Assembly: GCF_001424835.1 (NCBI RefSeq)
Contig: NZ_LMCQ01000024.1
Coordinates: 83,646 to 147,645, forward strand
Direction of reading: 5' to 3'
Source of the DNA: Variovorax sp. Root318D1
GTDB taxonomy: Bacteria; Pseudomonadota; Gammaproteobacteria; Burkholderiales; Burkholderiaceae_C
Length of the DNA stretch: 64,000 nucleotides
A program made the translations under genes and the position numbers. Positions within the stretch are counted from its first letter, which is position 1. Each line of letters opens with the position of its first letter. Below are positions 42,181 to 48,804 of the stretch, piece by piece. The notes beneath the pieces are model-generated. The model had not been told where the DNA came from. It saw only the letters and a program-made list of their open reading frames with translations, and searched no databases.

Positions 42181-42882
42181 ATGCTCGTAGTCCGCGATCT
42201 CAACACCTACTACGGCAACAGCCACATCCTGCGCGGCGTGCATGCCGGCATTCCGGCCGCCACGTCAGTGGGCCTGCTCGGGCGCAACGGCATGGGCAAG
42301 ACCACGCTGATCCGCAGCATGATGGGCTACGTGCGCCCCGCCTCGGGCGAAGTGCAGGTCGATGGCCGCACGGTCACCGGCTGGCCACCAGAGAAAATGG
42401 CGCGCCTGGGCATCGGCTACGTGCCCGAAGGCCGCGGCATCTTCCCGAACCTCTCGGTGCGCGAGAACCTCGTGATGAGCGAGCGCGCGGGCATCGACGG
42501 GCATCGCGCCTGGACCTTCGACCGCGTGATGGCCACCTTTCCGCGCCTCGCCGAGCGGCTGTCGCATGGCGGCCAGCAACTTTCGGGGGGCGAGCAGCAA
42601 ATGCTCTCCATCGGCCGCGCGCTGATGACCAACCCGCGCCTGCTGATCCTCGACGAAGCCACCGAAGGCTTGGCGCCGTTGATCGTGGCCGAGATCTGGC
42701 GTGTGATCGGCGAGATCCGCGCGACCGGCATCGCCACGCTGATCGTCGATCGCGACTACCGCAAGGTGCTTGCGCACACCGACCTGGCGATGGTGATGGA
42801 GAAGGGGCAGATCGTGCGGCACGGCGCGTCGGCCGACTTGCTGGCCGAACCTCAGGCGCTGGAAGAATTGCTCGGCGTGTGA
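42181..42882 (+). CDS. Liv-type ABC ATPase 2 (LivF-like)
   Basis: A 233-residue ATPase. Walker A GRNGMGKTT, the LivF-type YVPEGRGIFPNLSVRENL stretch, signature LSGGEQQML and Walker B LLILDEATEGLAP are present. The switch position reads IVDRD, lacking the His, and LivF proteins often vary here. It is the last gene of the benzoate plus-strand run, eight bases before the convergent LysR gene. Confidence 0.92.
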   Translation: MLVVRDLNTYYGNSHILRGVHAGIPAATSVGLLGRNGMGKTTLIRSMMGYVRPASGEVQVDGRTVTGWPPEKMARLGIGYVPEGRGIFPNLSVRENLVMSERAGIDGHRAWTFDRVMATFPRLAERLSHGGQQLSGGEQQMLSIGRALMTNPRLLILDEATEGLAPLIVAEIWRVIGEIRATGIATLIVDRDYRKVLAHTDLAMVMEKGQIVRHGASADLLAEPQALEELLGV

Positions 42883-42889
42883 GCCCGGC

Positions 42890-43801
42890 TCACGCGGCCC
42901 GCTGCGCCATCAGGAAGTCAATGAACACCCGCATGCGCAGCGGCACGTGCCGCCCGTCGGGGTACAGCAGCGTGTAGGGCCGCGAGCGGCCGGCGAAGGG
43001 CTTGAGCACCTCGATCAGCGAGCCGTCGGCCAGCTCTTTTTCCACCACGAAGCGATAGGCCTGGAAGAGCCCCGCGTCGCTCTTCGCCAGCGTAACGCCG
43101 CCCAGCACGTCGTCGGAGCAGCTGTAGGCGCTGTCCGCGAAGACCTCGCGGTCCTTGCCGTTTTCCTTGAAGAGCCATGAGATGCGGCGGCCGCTGCTGG
43201 GCAGCTCGAACTGGATGCACTCGTGCGCGGACAGATCGTCCAGCGTGCGGGGCGTGCCGGCCTTCTTGAGGTATTTGCGGCTGGCCACCACCACCAGCTG
43301 CGCATCTTCCAAATGCCGCGCGATCAGCGTCGAGTCAGGCTGGGCGCGCACACGCACGGCCATGTCGTAGCCCTCTTCCACAAAGTCGATGTTGCGGTTG
43401 CTCAGGTGCACGTGCAGCCGGATGTCGGGAAAGCGTTCGCGAAATACCGGCAGCAGCGGCAGCAGGCGGTGGTGGCCGTAGGTGGTGGGCACGCTGATGC
43501 GCAGCGTGCCGGAAGGCTGCGCCTGCTGTCCCATGACCTCGCGCTCGGCTTCGGCCAACTGCGTCAGCGCCTGGCGGCATTGCGCGAAGTAGGAGCGGCC
43601 CGCGTCGGTGAGCCGCACGCTGCGCGTGGTGCGCACGAAGAGGCGCAGGCCCAGCCGCTTTTCAAGCCGCGAGATCGAGCGGCTGACGGCCGCCGGCGTA
43701 ACGCCCGCGGCCAGCGCGGCCGAGGTGAAGCCGCCCGTTTCCGCCGCCAGGCAGAACAGCTCAATGCTGCCCAGGAGGATGTCGCCGAACTGACGCTGCA
43801 T
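42890..43801 (-). CDS. LysR-family regulator divergent from SDR/tautomerase genes
   Basis: A 303-residue LysR regulator of the DsdC/CrgA-like subgroup. The winged helix lies at about 12-50 (LFCLAAETGGFTSAALAAGV, then TPAAVSRSISRLEKRLG). The effector domain has the SVPTTYGHHRLLPLLPVFRE pattern common in this subgroup. It is divergent from the SDR at 43907 over a 105-base gap and probably controls it. The effector is unknown. Confidence 0.88.
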   Translation of the reverse strand: MQRQFGDILLGSIELFCLAAETGGFTSAALAAGVTPAAVSRSISRLEKRLGLRLFVRTTRSVRLTDAGRSYFAQCRQALTQLAEAEREVMGQQAQPSGTLRISVPTTYGHHRLLPLLPVFRERFPDIRLHVHLSNRNIDFVEEGYDMAVRVRAQPDSTLIARHLEDAQLVVVASRKYLKKAGTPRTLDDLSAHECIQFELPSSGRRISWLFKENGKDREVFADSAYSCSDDVLGGVTLAKSDAGLFQAYRFVVEKELADGSLIEVLKPFAGRSRPYTLLYPDGRHVPLRMRVFIDFLMAQRAA

Positions 43802-43906
43802 GGATTGATTACCTCGCGTATCAAGTGAAGTGCGAGTCTAGTGATTTATCTCTGGTGGTGTCATCAATACAGTTCGTGCATCCCCTCAACTCTTTGGAGT
43901 ACCGAC

Positions 43907-44653
43907 ATGCAAGACACCCTCAACACCCCGTCCACGGTCGTCATCACCGGTGCCTCGAGCGGCATCGGCCTGGGCCTCGCGCAGGCTTATCTGGAACGTG
44001 GCTTCAACGTGGTCGCGAATGCGCGCACCGACGAGCGGCTCGCCGCCGCGGCCAAGCAACTCGGCAACCCCGCGCGCTTTTTCGGCGTGGCCGGTGACAT
44101 CGGCGGCCGCGACACCGCGCAGCAACTCGTCGACCGCGCCGTGGAGCGCTTCGGCCAGGTCGACGTGCTGATCAACAACGCGGGGATCTTCAACGCCAAG
44201 CCGTTCGTCGAATACACCGAGGAAGAACTCGACCAGCTCGTGGCCACCAACCTCAAGGGCTTTGTCTACGCCTCGCAGGCCGCGGCGAAGCACATGGTGG
44301 CGCGCCGCCAGGGCCACATCGTGAACATCACCGCGAGCATTGCGCTGCAGCCGAACCAGCAGGTGCCGGCCGCCTTGCCAGTGCTCATCAAGGGCGGCAT
44401 CAACGCCGCGACGCGGGCGCTGGCACTCGAACTCGCACCGCACAACGTCAAGGTGAATGCGGTGGCGCCCGGCATCGTCGACACGCCGCTGTACACGCCC
44501 GAGCAGCACGGATTCCTGAACGGCCTCTCGCCCGCCGGCCGCATTGCAACCGTGCGCGAGGTCGCCGATGCCGTGCTCTATCTCACGAGCGCCGATTTCA
44601 CGACGGGCGTGGTGCTGCCGGTGGACGGCGGCATGAGCACGGGCAAGTGGTAA
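43907..44653 (+). CDS. SDR-family protein lacking the catalytic tyrosine
   Basis: A 248-residue short-chain dehydrogenase fold. The cofactor motif TGASSGIG is at about 13-20, NNAG near 89-92, and the VNAVAPGIVDTP and VDGGMSTG segments are normal. At the position of YxxxK, however, the sequence reads ALPVLIKGGIN: the Lys is kept but the Tyr is replaced (Pro at the strict spacing). The preceding Ser region is ITASIAL. So either a variant subfamily using another residue or a non-classical role. The start at 43907 fits the conserved N-terminus. The tautomerase follows 40 bases downstream. Confidence 0.85.
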   Translation: MQDTLNTPSTVVITGASSGIGLGLAQAYLERGFNVVANARTDERLAAAAKQLGNPARFFGVAGDIGGRDTAQQLVDRAVERFGQVDVLINNAGIFNAKPFVEYTEEELDQLVATNLKGFVYASQAAAKHMVARRQGHIVNITASIALQPNQQVPAALPVLIKGGINAATRALALELAPHNVKVNAVAPGIVDTPLYTPEQHGFLNGLSPAGRIATVREVADAVLYLTSADFTTGVVLPVDGGMSTGKW

Positions 44654-44693
44654 TCGTCTCGTTCATTCAACCATCCACTCCAAGGAGCGCACC

Positions 44694-44918
44694 ATGCCTT
44701 TCATCAACCTGAAGATCACCCGCGACGGCGTCACCCGCGAACAGAAGACCCAGGTCATCGCCGAGTTCACGGAAACCCTGGAACGCGTGCTGAACAAGCC
44801 GCCGGAATGGACGCACATCGTGATCGAGGAAATCGCCACCGACGACTGGGGCTTCGCGGGCCTGACGACGACGGAGTACCGCAAGCGGCTGGCGGACAAG
44901 GCGACGCCGGCGCAGTGA
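44694..44918 (+). CDS. 4-oxalocrotonate tautomerase-family protein
   Basis: A 74-residue tautomerase. The catalytic N-terminal proline (MPFINLKI, Pro1 after Met removal) is present, as is the family hexamer pattern VTREQKTQVIAEFTETLERV. AAGGAG precedes the start. It would isomerise an enol/keto or unsaturated acid, and the adjacent SDR may act on the same compound. Confidence 0.88.
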   Translation: MPFINLKITRDGVTREQKTQVIAEFTETLERVLNKPPEWTHIVIEEIATDDWGFAGLTTTEYRKRLADKATPAQ

Positions 44919-44937
44919 AGTGGCGGGCGCGGCGCGC

Positions 44938-45645
44938 CTATTCGATGAAACGCCGCAGCCCTTCCAGGTCGATCACGGTAATCCCCCCGTACTCGATCCG
45001 CAGAAACCCCGCCTCCTTCAGCCGGTTCAGCGCCGCATTGCAGCGCTGGCGCGAAACACCCGACAGGTTGGCAATCTCCTCCTGCGAGGTCTGCAGATGC
45101 AGCTCGCTGCCAGGATACAGCCACGGATGGAACAGCCCCGCCAGCGCACGGGCCACCTGACTGTCGGCGTCGAGCAGCCGGTGCGCCGCGTAGTTGCCCA
45201 TGAACCAGTGCAGCCGCTCGTTGAGCTGCTGCAGCAAAAAATGATCGAAGTCGCGCTGCGTGCGGTGCAGCCATTCGAAAGTCTCTACCGGCAGCTGGGC
45301 CACGCGGCTCGGCCGCAGCGCAATGACGTCGGCCGAGCGCGGAGCGCCGCGCAGCAGCGTGCCTTCGCCGAACCAGCTGCCGACCGAGAGCCCGCCGAAG
45401 GTGACCGAGCGGCCGTCGCTCGAGGTGATCGACCACTTCAGAAGCCCCTCAAGCGTGCCGTACCAGTGCAGCGGCGTATCGCCGCGGCGGCACAGGGCGG
45501 CGCCGGCCGCGACTTCGACCTCTCGGATTTCGTCGAGCACGCGCTCGCGCGCCACCTCGTCGAGCAGCGGAAACCAGGCCGAGCCCTGAAGCAGCTGCGC
45601 AACGGTCAGCGATGCCGCCTTGATGGCCGGCTTCGTCGTAGGCAT
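44938..45645 (-). CDS. Crp/Fnr-family transcriptional regulator
   Basis: A 235-residue regulator. The cyclic-nucleotide-like beta barrel spans about 20-135 (AAGALCRRGD-type turn, FGGLSVGSWFGEGTLLRG). The C-terminal winged helix (QTSQEEIANLSGVSRQRCNA) is at about 185-215. No Fnr-type cysteine cluster is seen. The start at 45645 has a good AGGAG; the longer frame to 45729 is unlikely. It is divergent from the BKACE gene at 45789 and may control that operon. Confidence 0.88.
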   Translation of the reverse strand: MPTTKPAIKAASLTVAQLLQGSAWFPLLDEVARERVLDEIREVEVAAGAALCRRGDTPLHWYGTLEGLLKWSITSSDGRSVTFGGLSVGSWFGEGTLLRGAPRSADVIALRPSRVAQLPVETFEWLHRTQRDFDHFLLQQLNERLHWFMGNYAAHRLLDADSQVARALAGLFHPWLYPGSELHLQTSQEEIANLSGVSRQRCNAALNRLKEAGFLRIEYGGITVIDLEGLRRFIE

Positions 45646-45788
45646 GAAAGAAAGCTCCTGATGGCGTGGGCGCGGCCCGCGCCGCGTAAACCCTGAGCCT
45701 AAATGTCGTCGCAATGACTGAGTGTGCATGCGCCTCCAAAAATAATAGCGCGCCCCTCATGAAAGAAGACACCAGGAGACTCCGGAGC

Positions 45789-46712
45789 ATGTCGTCGAAG
45801 CGCAAAGTGATCGTGACCATCGCCCCCACGGGCGGCATGGCGCACAAGTCGCAGAACCCCCACCTTCCCACCCAGCCGGCCGAAATTGCGGCCGACGTGC
45901 TGCGCTGCTGGAATGCCGGCGCCAGCGTGGTGGCGATCCACGCGCGCCGGCCGGACGACGGTGCCACCTGCAACGCCGACGTGTACCGCGACATCAACAG
46001 CCGGATCCGCGCGGGCGGCTGCGACATCGTCATCAACAACTCCACCGGCGGCGGCGTGCACGGCGACATGGTGAAGCCGCTGGCGGGCGATCGCTGGGAA
46101 ATTGCCTGGGAAGAGCGCATCAAGGGCATGGACGCGGGCGCCGAGATGTGCACGCTGGACGCGACCACGCTGAACCTGAGCTTCGAGGGCAAGCAGATCC
46201 TGATGGACACGCCGATCACCAAGGGCCGCGAGCTGGCCGCCGGCATGAAGGCGCGCGGCATCAAGCCCGAATGGGAGGTGTTCAGCCCCACGCACATCCT
46301 GCAGGACACGACCACGCTGATCGAAGAAGGCCATGACGACGAACCCTACTTCGTCAACCTGGTGATGAACGTGCACCGCAACTTCCAGAACGCGATGCCC
46401 TATTCGCCGCGCTTCCTGCAGATGATGGTCGACACCCTGCCCAAGGGAAGCATCTTCTGCGTGAGCGGCATCGGCCCCTCGCAGCTCGAGGCCAACGTGG
46501 CGGCGCTGCTGCTGGGCGGGCATGCCCGCGTGGGGCTGGAAGACAACCTGTATTTCCGCCAGGGCGAGCTCGCCACCAACGTGCAGCTCACCGAGCGGAT
46601 CGTGCGCGTTATCCATGAGCTCGACATGGAAGTGGCCACACCGGCCGAAGCAAGGCAGATGATGGGACTGCCGCGCAGAGGCGGGCCGCGCCCCGAATTC
46701 GCGCCGCGTTGA
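45789..46712 (+). CDS. DUF849 / BKACE-family protein, carnitine-type neighbourhood
   Basis: A 307-residue beta-keto acid cleavage enzyme-like TIM barrel. The N-terminus VIVTIAPTGG and the late VGLEDN (acidic zinc ligand) are conserved. The first metal motif reads VVAIHARRPDD, so the first His of the usual HxH pair is Ala. The paralogue at 4539 has both His. The start at 45789 has AGGAGA 14 bases ahead. Downstream lie a Bug receptor and a carnitine-dehydrogenase-like enzyme. Together they resemble routes in which a hydroxy acid is oxidised to a beta-keto acid and then cleaved with acetyl-CoA. Confidence 0.85.
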   Translation: MSSKRKVIVTIAPTGGMAHKSQNPHLPTQPAEIAADVLRCWNAGASVVAIHARRPDDGATCNADVYRDINSRIRAGGCDIVINNSTGGGVHGDMVKPLAGDRWEIAWEERIKGMDAGAEMCTLDATTLNLSFEGKQILMDTPITKGRELAAGMKARGIKPEWEVFSPTHILQDTTTLIEEGHDDEPYFVNLVMNVHRNFQNAMPYSPRFLQMMVDTLPKGSIFCVSGIGPSQLEANVAALLLGGHARVGLEDNLYFRQGELATNVQLTERIVRVIHELDMEVATPAEARQMMGLPRRGGPRPEFAPR

Positions 46713-46767
46713 AGCGGCCGTTGATCCCGCCAGAAACCGCCCTGAAGATATTAGTAGGAGACATTTC

Positions 46768-47760
46768 ATGAACACCCGCCGCCACTTCCTCCACACCCTG
46801 GGCGCAGTCACTGCGCTGGGTACCCTCTCGCCGCTGGCCGCATTCGCCCAGGCGCTCGAGCAGGTCAAGATCTATTACGGCTTTCCGGCCGGCAGCGCCG
46901 GCGACAGCGTGGCGCGCCGCGTGGGTGAAAAGCTCGCCGGCTCGGCCTACACGCGCAATGCGGCCGTCGTTGAAAACAAGCCGGGCGCGGGCGGCCGCAT
47001 CGCGCTGGAAAGCCTCAAGAACGCACCGGCCGACGGCAGCGTGCTGGCGCTGTCGCCTTTCTCGTGCACGTCGATCTACCCGCACATCTACAGCAAGCTC
47101 AGCTACGACCCAAGCAAGGATTTCGTGCCGGTGTCGATTGCCGCGGTCATGCACCACGGCCTGGCGGTCGGCCCCCTGGTGCCGCCCGAGGTGCGTACGG
47201 TGAAAGACTTTCTCGCCTGGGCCAAGGCCAACCCGAACCAGGCCAGCTATGGCTCGCCGGCGGCCGGCTCCACGCCGCACTTCATCGGCGCGCTGCTGGG
47301 CCTCAACAACGGGGTCGACCTGAAGCACGTGCCCTACCGCGGCTCGATTCCCGGTGTGACCGATGTGGTGGGCGGACAAATCGCGGCCATGGTCACCCCC
47401 AGCGGAGACTTCATCCCCAACCACAAGGCCGGCAAGCTGCGGCTGCTCGCCACCTCGGGCAAGGCGCGCTCGCCGTTCTCGCCGGAGGTACCGACCTTTG
47501 CCGAACAGGGCTTTGCGGAACTGACCACCGAGGAGTGGTTCGGCTTCTACGCCCCGGCCAGGACGCCGGCCAGCGTGGTGGCAACGGCCAATGCCGCGAT
47601 CAACGCGGCCATCAAGGAAAAGGTGGTGACGGACAGCCTCGCCGTGGTCGGCTTGATCGCCCAGGGCTCCACGGCCGAGGAAATGGCGCGCTCGCAAAAG
47701 GCCGAGGCCGATCGCTGGGGGCCGCTGGTCAAGAAGATCGGCTTCACGGCGGAATCCTGA
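46768..47760 (+). CDS. Bug-family extracytoplasmic solute receptor
   Basis: A 330-residue periplasmic receptor of the tripartite tricarboxylate class. The signal peptide is MNTRRHFLHTLGAVTALGTL with twin arginines, and the mature region has VKIYYGFPAGSAGD, VVENKPGAGG and the later VPYRGSIPGVTDVVGGQ motif. The YYGFPAGSAGD opening differs slightly from the usual PFxAGG. It probably imports the substrate of the neighbouring BKACE and dehydrogenase. It begins 55 bases after the BKACE gene. Confidence 0.92.
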   Translation: MNTRRHFLHTLGAVTALGTLSPLAAFAQALEQVKIYYGFPAGSAGDSVARRVGEKLAGSAYTRNAAVVENKPGAGGRIALESLKNAPADGSVLALSPFSCTSIYPHIYSKLSYDPSKDFVPVSIAAVMHHGLAVGPLVPPEVRTVKDFLAWAKANPNQASYGSPAAGSTPHFIGALLGLNNGVDLKHVPYRGSIPGVTDVVGGQIAAMVTPSGDFIPNHKAGKLRLLATSGKARSPFSPEVPTFAEQGFAELTTEEWFGFYAPARTPASVVATANAAINAAIKEKVVTDSLAVVGLIAQGSTAEEMARSQKAEADRWGPLVKKIGFTAES

Positions 47761-47764
47761 AGCG

Positions 47765-48712
47765 ATGCGGATGGAACCGAACCCGAAACGCGTGGCGGTG
47801 GTCGCCACCGGCGTCATCGGCGCCAGCTGGGCTGCCTTCTTCCTGGCGCGGGGCCTCGACGTGGACGCCACCGACCCCTCGCCCGACGCCGAGGCGCGGC
47901 TGCGCGTGGCGGTGGCCGCGCACTGGCCGACGCTGGAACGCTTCGGGTTGGCTGAAGGCGCCTCGGCTGGGCGGCTGCGCTTTCACGCGCGGCTCGAAGA
48001 CGCGGTGGCCGAGGCCGACTTCGTCCAGGAGAGCGGCCCCGAGCGGCTTGATTTCAAGATCGACCTGTTCCGCCGCATGGACGAGGCCGCGCCGGCCCGC
48101 GCGATCCTGGCATCGAGCTCTTCGGGGCTGGCCATCAGTGCGGTGCAGGCCGAATGCCGCCATCCGGAGCGCGTGGTGCTGGGCCACCCCTTCAACCCGC
48201 CGCACCTGATTCCGCTGGTGGAAGTGGTGGGCGGCGATCGCACTTCGGCCGAGACCATCGAGCGCACCATGGCGTTCTACGCCGCCATCGGCAAGCGGCC
48301 GATCCACGTGAAGCGCGAGGTCAAGGGCCACATCGCGAACCGGCTGCAGGCCGCCCTCTGGCGCGAGGCTTTTCACCTCGTCGATGAAGGCGTAGCCAGC
48401 GTCGCCGACATCGACACCGCCATTGCGCACGGCCCCGGCCTGCGCTGGGCGGTGATGGGACCCTTCATGAACCTGCATCTCTCGGGTGGCGCAGGCGGTA
48501 TCGCCCATGTGCTCGCACACCTGGGCGGGCCGATCGAGGACTGGTGGAAGGATCTCGGAGCGCCTTCGATGACGGAAGAACTCAAAGCGAAGGTGACCGA
48601 GGGCGTGGCTGAAGAACTGGGCGCGCGGCGCGTGGCCGAACTCGAGTCCGCCCGCGACATCCTGCTGTTAAACCTGATTCGCGCCAAAGCCGACACCGGC
48701 AGACTCGATTAA
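47765..48712 (+). CDS. 3-hydroxyacyl-CoA/carnitine dehydrogenase-like protein
   Basis: A 315-residue NAD-dependent dehydrogenase of the 3-hydroxyacyl-CoA dehydrogenase fold. The catalytic His lies in LGHPFNPPHLIPLVEVV (about 142), the usual signature. The Rossmann motif reads ATGVIG at about 14-19, with the first Gly of GxGxxG replaced by Ala. Size and neighbourhood (BKACE, Bug receptor, no acyl-CoA dehydrogenase) favour a free hydroxy acid such as carnitine or a relative over a CoA ester. It starts four bases after the Bug gene. Confidence 0.88.
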   Translation: MRMEPNPKRVAVVATGVIGASWAAFFLARGLDVDATDPSPDAEARLRVAVAAHWPTLERFGLAEGASAGRLRFHARLEDAVAEADFVQESGPERLDFKIDLFRRMDEAAPARAILASSSSGLAISAVQAECRHPERVVLGHPFNPPHLIPLVEVVGGDRTSAETIERTMAFYAAIGKRPIHVKREVKGHIANRLQAALWREAFHLVDEGVASVADIDTAIAHGPGLRWAVMGPFMNLHLSGGAGGIAHVLAHLGGPIEDWWKDLGAPSMTEELKAKVTEGVAEELGARRVAELESARDILLLNLIRAKADTGRLD

Positions 48713-48716
48713 ATGA

Positions 48717-48800
48717 CTGCCCCCCGGCTCGCCACTTCGTGTGCTTCGCCACCCCCCGTGGGGGAGGCGCGGTTCGCTTTGGGGCGGCCCGGCAGCGACC
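48717..48800. repeat. CACTTCGTGT-family palindromic repeat, copy 3
   Basis: GCTCGCCACTTCGTGTGCTTC is followed by GCCACCCCCCGTGGGGGAGGC and TTTGGGGCGGCCCGG. It occupies the 92-base gap and ends four bases before the acyl-CoA synthetase start, so that gene's leader is mostly repeat. No good ribosome site is visible apart from it. A second copy of the same unit lies inside the gene at 49565. Confidence 0.85.
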
Positions 48801-48804
48801 GCAT

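Noticed and set aside
48739..48804. N-terminal extension of the acyl-CoA synthetase
   Set aside because: The extra residues translate the palindromic repeat at 48717-48800; conserved sequence begins after the ATG at 48805.
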